Shown here: in pieces, positions 14,459-22,843 of the stretch
How positions within the stretch are numbered: the stretch's first letter is position 1
Layout: every line of letters starts with the position of its first letter
Notes under the pieces: model-generated
Database searches by the model: none
Seen by the model: only the letters and a program-made list of their open reading frames with translations
Told to the model about the DNA's origin: nothing
NCBI GenBank assembly: GCA_002348045.1
Contig: DDYO01000265.1
Location: 1 to 37,360 of the forward strand
DNA from: Anaerolineales bacterium UBA2232
GTDB taxonomy: Bacteria; Chloroflexota; Anaerolineae; UBA2200
Reading direction: 5' to 3'
Length of the DNA stretch: 37,360 bases
Translations under genes and position numbers: made by a program

Positions 14459-17008
14459 ATGATTCCCAAGAAACTGCACATGCGCAACTTTATGTGCTAC
14501 CATGAGCCGGATCCGCTGGATTTCAGCGGTATTCATCTTGCGTGCATTGCGGGCGACAATGGCCACGGCAAGTCGGCGTTGCTTGATGCCATGACCTGGG
14601 CCGTCTGGGGCAAAGCACGGGCGCGCAGCGATGACGAGCTCGTGCGCAGCGGCGAAACCGAGATGGAGGTTGAGTTCGAGTTCCTTCTGGGCGACGATAG
14701 TTACCGGGTCATTCGCAAGCGCGAGAAGAGGCGGCGTAGCCTCGGCGCCCTGGACCTTCAAATTAAGGACGGAGAAGGCTACCGATCCATTGCGGGGGCT
14801 ACGCAGCAGGAGACCCAACACCAGATCAACCAGCTGCTTCACTCCGATTACGCCCTCTTCACCAACTCGGTCCTGCTGGTGCAGGGTCGCGCCGATGAGT
14901 TTACCATCAAGCCGCCCGCGGAGCGCAAGCGTATCCTGGCGGACATCCTTGGACTCTCGGTCTACGATACCTATGAGCAACGAGCAAAGGACTTGGCGCG
15001 GGAGAAGGAACAAGCGTTTGCTGTAACCCAGCTGCGCATTCAGGAGATAGATGCCGAGCTCGTGCACCGCGAGGAATATGAGCAGGAAAAGCTGCGTGCT
15101 CAGGAGGATGTCTCCCAACTGGGGGCACAGCTTCGCGAGGCGGAACGACGCCTGCGTGATCTCGGGGAGCGAGCCAAGGTCTTGGAGACGCAGAAAGCGC
15201 AACTGATGGACCTCGAACGGCGGATCAAGTCCACCCGAGAGCAGCTGCGCTCCGTGGAAAAGCGCACGAGCGACTACCAGGACAAGGTCCGTACCACCCA
15301 GCAGGTGCTCGGGAGGAAGGGGCAGATCGAAGCAGACCATGCTCGATTGTTGCAGGTGGGCCAAAGGGATGCCGAACTGGGACAACGCCTGTCACAGCTT
15401 ATGGCCCTAACCGAGGAGCGGCAGGCCATTGAGCGGAGGATCGCAGCCGTCAGGAGTGAACTGGACCTCGAAGAGCGGGTAACCGCGCACCGGGTGGAGG
15501 AGCTCACGAGGATCGAACAAGAGCTTCCGTCATGGCAAAACGAGCAAGCCAAAGCAGCAACGGAGGCGGCTACCCTGCAGGTCCTCGCCGCCGACGCAGA
15601 GTCTGTACGCTTCCAGGTACAGGAGTGGACGGCACAAGTTGCTGACCTGCGTGCCCGTCAGGAGCCGCTGAAGGACGAGATGCAGCGGCTCAAGGACAAC
15701 CTGGATCTGATCCGGCAACCGATCGGCGTCTGTCCCTTGTGCCGTCAGGATCTCACCGAGGAGCATCGCCAACGGCTGTTTGAGGACGTGGAAAGCCGAG
15801 GCAAAGAGTTGGGCGACCTCTACCGTGAAAACGAAGCGTCATTGCGCAGCCTCTTGGAGAGGATGTCCGCGGCCAAGACGCAATTGGAGCGAGCGGACCG
15901 AGACCTGAAGCGGAAACCGGCGGTTGACCGCCTGGAGGCGGACTGGAGCCATCGCGTTAACCAGGCGACAGAGGCCATCGCGCCACTGCAAGAATTGCGG
16001 GACAGGCTGCTGGCCATCCGGCAACGGCGAGATGATCGTGACTATGCCCACGACGATCACCGCGCCCTGGCAGCTCTCGAGGACCAGGTGCGTGTCTTGA
16101 GCTATGATCGGGCCGAACATGAAGGGCTGCGTCAGGAGATGGCCCAACTGGGCCAGGTGGAGGGGGAGTGGAACGCCCTGACCACGGCCGAGCACGCTCT
16201 GAGCGAATGGCATACTGCCCTGGAGCAGTTGGCTCAGAGCGCGATGGAACTCCGCGAGGCATTACGCCAAGACCAGCAGGTAGAAGCAACGCTGCTAACA
16301 TGCCTGGAGGAGCATCCGGGTTTGGTCCAGCGGTTGGATCAGGCTGCGGGTGAGGTGGACGGACTGCGGAGTCGGGAGGGGCGCTCGCGGCAGGTCCTGG
16401 GGGCGGCTCAGCAGAAGCTGGACTACTGCCGTCACCTCGCGACCGAGCGGCAGACACGATCCCAGTCGTTGGTGACCCTGGCCGAGGAGCGGTCACTCTA
16501 TGAGGAGCTTCAACTGGCGTTTGGGAAGAAGGGTCTGCAGGCGCTTTTGATTGAGACCGCTATTCCAGAGATCGAAGAGGAAGCGAACTCGCTGCTGGCT
16601 CGCCTGACCGAGGGCAGGATGAACGTGAGCTTTGACACACAGCGGGACACCAGAGCTGGCAGTACCATCGAGACGCTGGATATCAAGATATCGGATGAGC
16701 TGGGCATGCGCAGCTATGAGCTATATTCGGGTGGTGAAGCCTTTCGTGTGAACCTCGCTATCCGGATTGCTTTGAGCAAACTCCTGGCTCGTCGCGCGGG
16801 GGCCCAGCTGCAGACCCTGATCATTGATGAAGGCTTTGGCACACAGGATGCTGAGGGGCGACAGAGGCTTGTGGAGGCTATTCACTCGATTCAGGGCGAC
16901 TTTGCTTTGATTCTGGTCATCACCCACATCGATGAGCTCAAGGACGCTTTTCCGGTCCGCATTGACGTCGTCAAGACCGGAGATGGTGCCCAGATTTCCA
17001 TCAATTGA
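14459..17008 (+). CDS. sbcC: SbcC/Rad50-type DNA repair ATPase
   Basis: 849 residues. SMC-like ATPase that works with an SbcD/Mre11 nuclease on DNA ends and hairpins. The N-terminal half-domain has Walker A GDNGHGKSALLDA (from 32) and Q-loop LLVQGRADEF (near 140-148). Long coiled coils flank a zinc hook CPLC at 425-428. The C-terminal half has the ABC signature YSGGEAFRVNLA (from 756), Walker B LIIDEGFGTQD (787-797) and a His switch in ITHIDEL. Lengths of the two coils (about 180-420 and 430-690) are similar, as expected for an intramolecular hairpin. No sbcD gene adjoins it. The following SCP2 gene is on the same strand after 61 bases. Confidence 0.93.
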   Translation: MIPKKLHMRNFMCYHEPDPLDFSGIHLACIAGDNGHGKSALLDAMTWAVWGKARARSDDELVRSGETEMEVEFEFLLGDDSYRVIRKREKRRRSLGALDLQIKDGEGYRSIAGATQQETQHQINQLLHSDYALFTNSVLLVQGRADEFTIKPPAERKRILADILGLSVYDTYEQRAKDLAREKEQAFAVTQLRIQEIDAELVHREEYEQEKLRAQEDVSQLGAQLREAERRLRDLGERAKVLETQKAQLMDLERRIKSTREQLRSVEKRTSDYQDKVRTTQQVLGRKGQIEADHARLLQVGQRDAELGQRLSQLMALTEERQAIERRIAAVRSELDLEERVTAHRVEELTRIEQELPSWQNEQAKAATEAATLQVLAADAESVRFQVQEWTAQVADLRARQEPLKDEMQRLKDNLDLIRQPIGVCPLCRQDLTEEHRQRLFEDVESRGKELGDLYRENEASLRSLLERMSAAKTQLERADRDLKRKPAVDRLEADWSHRVNQATEAIAPLQELRDRLLAIRQRRDDRDYAHDDHRALAALEDQVRVLSYDRAEHEGLRQEMAQLGQVEGEWNALTTAEHALSEWHTALEQLAQSAMELREALRQDQQVEATLLTCLEEHPGLVQRLDQAAGEVDGLRSREGRSRQVLGAAQQKLDYCRHLATERQTRSQSLVTLAEERSLYEELQLAFGKKGLQALLIETAIPEIEEEANSLLARLTEGRMNVSFDTQRDTRAGSTIETLDIKISDELGMRSYELYSGGEAFRVNLAIRIALSKLLARRAGAQLQTLIIDEGFGTQDAEGRQRLVEAIHSIQGDFALILVITHIDELKDAFPVRIDVVKTGDGAQISIN

Positions 17009-17069
17009 ATGCAAGGTGTACATCAGCGCCGCAGCCCGGTTGGGCAACAGCGCTAAAGGAGGACAAACA

Positions 17070-17456
17070 ATGCCGGCATTCGAGACTGCAGAATCGATGA
17101 AACGCGTGCTAGAGACGATGGCTCGCGAAATCCGATCTGATCCAGCCATGGTCGCCGCCAGCAAAGGTAAGAAGCTTAGGATTGGCTATGAGTTTCCTGA
17201 TCTCGACCTGTTCTTTTTCACCAATTTCCTGGATGGAGCTGTTGAGGCTGGTCTGGGTGAGTTGGACGATGCCGACATCCAACTCACCATGGATAGTGAA
17301 ATCTTTGACGGGATGTTCAATGGGACGGTCAACGCAGCCAGGGCAGCGATGAAGGGCGATCTGGTGTTTTCGGGAAACGTGGCCTCGGCCATGAAGCTTC
17401 AAGGGCTAATGGCTGACTTTCAGCGCCTCTACCTTCAGGCCAAGGCCCACGCCTAG
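17070..17456 (+). CDS. SCP2 sterol-binding domain protein
   Basis: 128 residues, a single SCP2-type lipid-binding domain. Motifs include DADIQLTMDSEIFDGMFNG, then AARAAMKGDLVFSGNVASAM and a final LMADFQRLY. In the family these domains hold fatty acyl or sterol-like ligands in a hydrophobic tunnel; no enzyme activity follows from the sequence. There is no signal peptide, so it is cytoplasmic. A consensus AAAGGAGG (17056-17062) fixes the ATG at 17070 although the frame is open further upstream. The 248 bases after it contain no gene I recognise; a weak TTGAAT, 18-bp spacer, TAGTTA (17616-17645) may serve the next gene. Confidence 0.85.
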   Translation: MPAFETAESMKRVLETMAREIRSDPAMVAASKGKKLRIGYEFPDLDLFFFTNFLDGAVEAGLGELDDADIQLTMDSEIFDGMFNGTVNAARAAMKGDLVFSGNVASAMKLQGLMADFQRLYLQAKAHA

Positions 17457-17704
17457 CATATCGAGAGGCCGGGTGGCAATGGCGGGAGCGCTGAACGCTG
17501 GTGAGGGTTCGATTGGGAGAGGGTCAACCTGTCGCCCAGTTGGGCGGTGGATTCAGCGCGTGGCGGCGCAAGTTCCCGGGAATCTGACGGATCCCTGAGG
17601 GCAGTAGCGACCAGTTTGAATGACAGGGCTGCTATGCTGTAGTTATCGGATGGTGCATCAAACGGCACGTCACGCTAAGCAGGGTTCAATGAGGTGAGAG
17701 GCCG

Positions 17705-19201
17705 ATGAATCGCGACTGCATGATTGCTCTGGACGCGGGGAGTGGGTCGGGCCGTTGTGCCATCGTGGATGCCCACGGGCGGGTGCTGGGCATGGCGGCA
17801 GAGGACTGGAGCCCCCGTGTGCCCGACGATGAGCCCATGGGCGCGGAGTTTGACCCCGAAGAGGTGTGGGCCACCCTGTGTCGTTGCGCGCAACGAGCCT
17901 TGCAGCAGGCCTCGGTGGACCCATCTCGCGTAAAGTCAATCAGCGCCACCAGCCAGCGCGATGGCGTGGCGTTCCTGGACGATGAGGGACATCCGCTGCA
18001 CTGCAGCACCAACCGCGATGCCCGTGGCGTGTTGCACGCTGAGGAGATCACAGCCGAGTTCGGTGAGCTCATCTACCGCACTGCCGGCCGCTGGCCGTTG
18101 GGACTCGATGCCCTGGCCCGGCTCTGGTGGTTTCGTGTTCATCAACCGCAGGTATACCAGCGGGTTGCACAGCTATGTATGATCAGCGATTGGCTGATCT
18201 ATCGTCTCAGCGGGCAGGCATGCTCGGAGCCCACCAATGCGAGCTCATCGCTGCTGTTTGACGTCGTAGGCCAACGCTGGTCTGCAGAGTTAGCGGAGGC
18301 CCTCGGGTTTTCGGCCAGCATATTCCCCAACCGTTACCGCCCCGGTCAGATGGTGGCGCCCTTGACCGAGGCTGCGGCTGTCGACCTGGGCCTCACTGCC
18401 GGCCTGCCTGTGGCGGCGGGGGCTGGCGACTCCCAAGCGGCCTGCTTGGGCTGTGGCGCCTTTGTCGAGGGAACCACCACCATCATTGCCGGTACGACCA
18501 TGCCCGTTCAGATGGTGCTTTCCCGGCCAGTATTCGATGAGCAGCACCGGGTTCATCTCGGAGCCTATGCCCTGCCCCAACGCTGGGTGTTGGAGAGCAA
18601 CGCGGGCCTGGCGGGGGTCGCTTTGCGCTGGTTCTGCGAGAGCTTTGTGGGATATGGTCCGGCATCGTACGAGATCCTGGAGGCCGAGATGAGAACCACG
18701 GAGCCCGGCGGAGTGCTGGCGGTGCTTGGGCCGCAAGTGGCCGATTTCAGAGAGTTGTCGTTTCCGCCCAAGGCTACTTGGGTCTTTCCATTCCTGGGTG
18801 CTGGCGGAGAGTTGCCGCAGCGGGGAGCTTTCGGCCGATCGGTATTGGAGAACGCTGCTTTCGCCGCTCGGGGGAATCTGGAGCAACTGGTGGCAATCAG
18901 CCAGCACGAGGCGTGCTCACTGAATCTCTGCGGTGGAATGTCCAGGTCTCGAGTCTTCGGCCAGATCGTCGCTGACGTGTGCGGGCGGCCTGTTCACGTG
19001 CCGGCGGTGCGTGAAGCCAGCGTCATTGGCACGGCCATGTGCGCGGCGGTGGGCGCTGACCTGTACCCGGACCTGATGGCAGCCGCCGAGGCGATGGTGC
19101 ATTGGGAAGATCACATTGAGCCAATCACCTCCAACGAGAGAGCGTATCGAGGGCTGTACCGCAAGTGGCTGCGATTGTTTGAGCAGGCTCGTCGGCTGTA
19201 G
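17705..19201 (+). CDS. FGGY-family carbohydrate kinase, LsrK-like
   Basis: 498 residues with the two actin-like ATPase domains of FGGY kinases. The N-terminus MIALDAGSGSGRCAIVD, the MISDWLIYRLSG block and the EPTNASSSLLFDV segment read most like autoinducer-2 kinase LsrK (which has MISDWLAYMLSG at the same place), less like xylulokinase or glycerol kinase. A glycine-rich GAGDSQAACLG carries the likely catalytic Asp. No lsr transporter, LsrR regulator or LsrF/LsrG gene adjoins it, so the AI-2 role is only a possibility; a sugar or polyol substrate is as likely. GAGGTGAGAGG precedes the ATG. It is flanked by noncoding gaps on both sides and seems monocistronic. Confidence 0.85.
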   Translation: MNRDCMIALDAGSGSGRCAIVDAHGRVLGMAAEDWSPRVPDDEPMGAEFDPEEVWATLCRCAQRALQQASVDPSRVKSISATSQRDGVAFLDDEGHPLHCSTNRDARGVLHAEEITAEFGELIYRTAGRWPLGLDALARLWWFRVHQPQVYQRVAQLCMISDWLIYRLSGQACSEPTNASSSLLFDVVGQRWSAELAEALGFSASIFPNRYRPGQMVAPLTEAAAVDLGLTAGLPVAAGAGDSQAACLGCGAFVEGTTTIIAGTTMPVQMVLSRPVFDEQHRVHLGAYALPQRWVLESNAGLAGVALRWFCESFVGYGPASYEILEAEMRTTEPGGVLAVLGPQVADFRELSFPPKATWVFPFLGAGGELPQRGAFGRSVLENAAFAARGNLEQLVAISQHEACSLNLCGGMSRSRVFGQIVADVCGRPVHVPAVREASVIGTAMCAAVGADLYPDLMAAAEAMVHWEDHIEPITSNERAYRGLYRKWLRLFEQARRL

Positions 19202-19472
19202 GCGGTCCCTGATCGTTGCGAGGGATGCCAGACCTGGACGTTGTGTGGCAACCGACTGGGGGACAGAAAGCTCTGGTGCTCCGGGAGCACGTGGCTGCCA
19301 TGTTGGGCGCTGGTCAGCCCACAGCCGTGACTGCTCTGTAAAGATGCACTTGTTGCTTCACCGGTAGACCGGTTAAGAGTGGCGAGTGGGGATAGGCCCC
19401 GCATTTGGCCTATCGCCCAGCCGAACCGTCAGAACGGGCTCGCGCTGAGTGCGCTCCGATGCGTGAGGCGAC

Positions 19473-21827
19473 ATGACGCTGGTATACCTGGTTTGCTCGT
19501 GGATGTGTGGCCTGTTCTTGGCGTCGCGGCTCGATGCACTGGGCGGCAAGGGGACTGTCGCTGCACTCGTGCTGCTGGCCGCGGGCTGGACCGTTCGCCG
19601 CCGACCGCGTGCGCTTCTGGGGTGCATCATGGCCGTTGTGTGCACCGTTGGGTGGCTGCGCTATGATGTTGAGCGAAAGCGCCTCACTCCAGGCCCAGTG
19701 AGCCAATACAACGAAGGTGCAGCCGTCACCCTCAGAGGAGTTGTAGTCAATGATCCGGTGCCCCGCGATCGTTGGACGAATCTCGTGTTCAGGGCTGAGG
19801 AGATTTGGCAGGCGAGTCAGTGGGAGCCGATCTCTGGCGTGGTGCAGGTGCGAGTACCCTCCTATGAGGAGCACTCTTACGGCCAAGTCCTGAAGATCAC
19901 AGGGCGACTCGAGAGTCCCCTTGATTTGCTGGGATCCGACTATCGCGCGTATCTGGCCAGACGAGGCATCCACTCCTTGCTAAGCCGTGGTGATATCCAG
20001 GTGATGGAGGGCAACTGCGGCGTCGCCTTGTGGTCATGGCTGTACTCAGTTAGGCGGAAGACGCGTTCCATCATCAGTAATGCCCTTTCGGAACCGCAGG
20101 CGTCACTGTTGACCGGAATACTGTTGGGCTCTGATGAGGGCATTTCGGCCTCGCTCATGGACGCTTTCCGGACAACCAACACAGCTCACATCATCGCCAT
20201 CTCAGGATTCAACATCGCGGTCGTGGCAGGGGCCATCGGCTGGGCATTATCCCGCCTCTTTCGGCGTTACGTGGCCATCGCCATCACGTGCGGCTTGATT
20301 GGTCTCTATACCATCCTGGTCGGCGCAGAACCACCGGTGATGCGGGCTACCATCATGGGTGTCCTCGGTGCGCTGGCCATCATCCTCGGCCGTCGGGCGC
20401 ACGGGATGACCAGCCTTGCTGCAGCCACATGGCTAATGACGCTGTGGGATCCCTTTGCCCTCTGGGACGCCAGCTTTCAACTGTCCTTTCTGGCGACCTG
20501 GGGCTTGATTGGCTTTGCAGAGCGTGGTCAACAAGCGCTGGCCTCCATCGCGGTGCGCTGGTTCGGCGACAGCCTGGTCAGTCGATGGGTGCTGCGGTTG
20601 GGTCTGCCCTTGCTGGTGACCCTGTGCGCCCAGCTGACCACGCTCCCGTGGATGCTAAAGACCTTTGGAGGAGTGTCCCCCCTCGGCTTTGTCGTCAATT
20701 CGCTTGTCTTGCCTGTTCAGCCTCTGGTGGTGTACCTCGGCGGCGTCATGGTCGTCGCCGGTCACCTGTGGTCGCCCCTGGCACGCGTTCTCAGTATCCT
20801 CGTGTGGGTTCCGCTGAAGTACACCGTGGCGATGGTGGAATTGTGGGCACCCACCTCAGCCAGGCTGAGCTGGTCTCCGACCGTTTCCAGCGCGATGATC
20901 GGCAGCTACTATGCCTTCCTGGCGGTCATTTCTTGGCGATGGGCGTGTAGACCGATTCCCGCTGCGGACACGATCGGCACTGCGGGGCCAACCTCACGAC
21001 AGGTGTTAGCCATAGGAATGGCCGCGTTGGCTGTCTTGGCAGTTGGGATTGTTGCTGCTTCCCTTCCCGATGGACGCCTGCATGTCACGTTTCTGGATGT
21101 CGGGCAGGGCGATGCCATCCTGGTGCGCACACCTTCGGGTCGAATAGCCCTCATCGACGGGGGACCAAGCCCGACAGCGCTGCTGACGGCCCTGGGCCGC
21201 CACATGCCTGTCTGGAAGCCAAGGCTCGATGTGGTACTCCTGACCCACTCCCATGACGACCATTTGCGTGGGCTGCTAGACCTGGAGTCGCGCTATCAGG
21301 TGGGTCAGCTGGTGGTAGGAAGCTCGGCTGTGCCCAGTGTCCCTCGCGACCACCTGCTGGCTAGTGGGTGCCCGGCGCTCAAGACGGAAACGCCCTGGAT
21401 CATCGAATTGGGCGATGGAGTTTGTTTGCAGGTGTGGCCCTGCGATCAGGGTGTGCGCGAGGAGGTGGGACTGTCGGCAAGGGTCTCTTGGGGTGATGAA
21501 GCTTTTCTCCTGACGGGTGATGCAGAGTCCCTGGCGCTGTCCGACTTGAACGCTCTGGGCTGGCCTCTCCGCAGCACAGTGCTCAAAGTGCCGCATCATG
21601 GAAGCAAACAGGGTCTGGACGCTAGTCTGCTGGATGCCATTGAGCCTGCTCTGGCCATCATCTCGGTTGGGTCCGAGAACACTTTTGGACACCCCGCTCG
21701 CGAAACGATGGAATTGCTCCACGAACGCAACATCCCTGTGCTGCAAACTGACGAATGGGGCGACATTGACGTGATGGTTGATGGCCAGGGGCTTCAGGTG
21801 GTCGTACAGCGCCGTCCGAGCACGTAG
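19473..21827 (+). CDS. comEC: ComEC/Rec2 DNA-uptake channel protein
   Basis: 784 residues, full length. N-terminal membrane helices flank an OB-fold/DUF4131 region (about 75-175). The competence domain (about 190-480) begins with LTGILLGSDEGISASLMDAF and has TNTAHIIAISGFNIAVVAG, the family signature. The C-terminal third (from about 533) is a metallo-beta-lactamase domain, VTFLDVGQGDAILV with THSHDDH near 590-596 and PHHGSKQGLD. In competent bacteria ComEC moves single-stranded DNA through the inner membrane, and the C-terminal domain may degrade the other strand. A GTGAGG site precedes the ATG. The 271 bases upstream hold no gene; I see no convincing promoter. No comEA is adjacent. Confidence 0.95.
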   Translation: MTLVYLVCSWMCGLFLASRLDALGGKGTVAALVLLAAGWTVRRRPRALLGCIMAVVCTVGWLRYDVERKRLTPGPVSQYNEGAAVTLRGVVVNDPVPRDRWTNLVFRAEEIWQASQWEPISGVVQVRVPSYEEHSYGQVLKITGRLESPLDLLGSDYRAYLARRGIHSLLSRGDIQVMEGNCGVALWSWLYSVRRKTRSIISNALSEPQASLLTGILLGSDEGISASLMDAFRTTNTAHIIAISGFNIAVVAGAIGWALSRLFRRYVAIAITCGLIGLYTILVGAEPPVMRATIMGVLGALAIILGRRAHGMTSLAAATWLMTLWDPFALWDASFQLSFLATWGLIGFAERGQQALASIAVRWFGDSLVSRWVLRLGLPLLVTLCAQLTTLPWMLKTFGGVSPLGFVVNSLVLPVQPLVVYLGGVMVVAGHLWSPLARVLSILVWVPLKYTVAMVELWAPTSARLSWSPTVSSAMIGSYYAFLAVISWRWACRPIPAADTIGTAGPTSRQVLAIGMAALAVLAVGIVAASLPDGRLHVTFLDVGQGDAILVRTPSGRIALIDGGPSPTALLTALGRHMPVWKPRLDVVLLTHSHDDHLRGLLDLESRYQVGQLVVGSSAVPSVPRDHLLASGCPALKTETPWIIELGDGVCLQVWPCDQGVREEVGLSARVSWGDEAFLLTGDAESLALSDLNALGWPLRSTVLKVPHHGSKQGLDASLLDAIEPALAIISVGSENTFGHPARETMELLHERNIPVLQTDEWGDIDVMVDGQGLQVVVQRRPST

Positions 21828-21840
21828 ACTGCACATGGCT

Positions 21841-21869
21841 TTGGCAAAAAGTGGACGCACTCGTATAAT
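21841..21869 (+). promoter_or_regulatory. Strong promoter directly in front of the SGNH hydrolase gene
   Basis: TTGGCA (21841-21846), 17-bp spacer, perfect TATAAT (21864-21869). It starts 13 bases after the comEC stop. The likely start of transcription (about 21876) is only a few bases before the ATG at 21880. Confidence 0.75.
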
Positions 21870-21879
21870 CCGGAGCCAT

Positions 21880-22839
21880 ATGAGCTATATTCTGCCGGCA
21901 ATCGCACTCCTCGTTGGCGAGTTATGCCTGCGCCACTATCACCAGCTTACGATGAGAAGAGCGCTGCCCATGGAACTCCGCGCCGAGACACGAGCGCTCT
22001 CGTGGGACGACATCAAAGACAAGTACCGGATTGTCTGCCTGGGCGATTCCATCACGTACGGAGAGGACCTCCCAGCTCAGCAAGCCTATCCGGCGGTTCT
22101 GGATTCCCTTCTATCAGATTCGACGCCAGACCTGCCGCTCATTGTGATCAATTCGGGCATTCGGGGCAACACCGCGGTTCAGGGTCTGGAGCGCGTGGAG
22201 CGTGATGTCCTCTGGTACAAACCCCATGCGGTGGTCATAGCCTTTGGTTGGAACGATGCGCGCTTGGGATACTGGCCACTGGACCCGTTGCGCGAGCGGC
22301 AGATGCTGGGGGCAGGCAGCCCAATCCAGAAGATAGACAGCCTCTTGCAGCACAGCCATCTTTGGCTGACCGTACGTGCCCGCGCCCGACGAGCACTGCG
22401 ACGCCTGGGGTGGACAAGAGATACTGTGCACATCTCACGTCAAGGTGAGGCACAGCCGCGGGTCTCCCGGCAGGGGTTTGAAATAGCCCTGTCTCGGCTC
22501 ATACGAACCATCCGTGCAAGGGGTTGTCCCAACGTCATTCTCCTGACAACCACACCCGTGTCAGAACGGTTCATGGAGGACGCGGAGCCGACATGGCGAG
22601 CGGCGCAGTTGGCAATATATGTCGAGTTCAACCGTGTCACGCGTGACGTGGCGTCTAGCCACAACGCCCCTCTGGTGGATCTCCACGAAGCGTGGACTCG
22701 GTCGGCTGATCTGAGCCAGCTCGTGGCGAGCGACGGGATACATTTGACCGCTGCGGGAGAGCACCACCTGGCTGTGATGCTACATCAGGCCCTTGTTAGC
22801 CAGGGAGTTCTAGAGACCGGGCCGATGCTACGGAGGTAG
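21880..22839 (+). CDS. SGNH/GDSL-type hydrolase
   Basis: 319 residues from the ATG chosen. The first helix (YILPAIALLVGELCL) could be an N-terminal membrane anchor. The catalytic set is present: Ser57 in VCLGDSITYGE (block I), INSGIRGNT (block II Gly), AFGWNDARLG (block III Asn) and Asp285/His288 in SDGIHLTAAG (block V). Such enzymes hydrolyse esters of lipids or acetylated sugars; the substrate cannot be told. The frame is open to an ATG at 21778 inside comEC, but the promoter at 21841-21869 and the hydrophobic start favour 21880. The gene stops four bases before iorA and shares its direction, so the promoter may also serve the ior genes. Confidence 0.85.
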   Translation: MSYILPAIALLVGELCLRHYHQLTMRRALPMELRAETRALSWDDIKDKYRIVCLGDSITYGEDLPAQQAYPAVLDSLLSDSTPDLPLIVINSGIRGNTAVQGLERVERDVLWYKPHAVVIAFGWNDARLGYWPLDPLRERQMLGAGSPIQKIDSLLQHSHLWLTVRARARRALRRLGWTRDTVHISRQGEAQPRVSRQGFEIALSRLIRTIRARGCPNVILLTTTPVSERFMEDAEPTWRAAQLAIYVEFNRVTRDVASSHNAPLVDLHEAWTRSADLSQLVASDGIHLTAAGEHHLAVMLHQALVSQGVLETGPMLRR

Positions 22840-22843
22840 ACCT

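Noticed and set aside
14399..15385. Minus-strand open frame (328 codons) within sbcC
   Set aside because: Antisense to the well-conserved Walker A region of sbcC; Leu-rich translation with no recognisable domain or ribosome-binding site.
17495..17530. tRNA-like GGTTCGATT sequence
   Set aside because: The flanking bases do not form a T-arm stem and no acceptor or anticodon stem can be drawn.
19340..19385. ACCGGT-AG-ACCGGT repeat before comEC as a regulatory site
   Set aside because: Two copies of a six-base self-palindrome are too little, and no promoter elements stand beside them.
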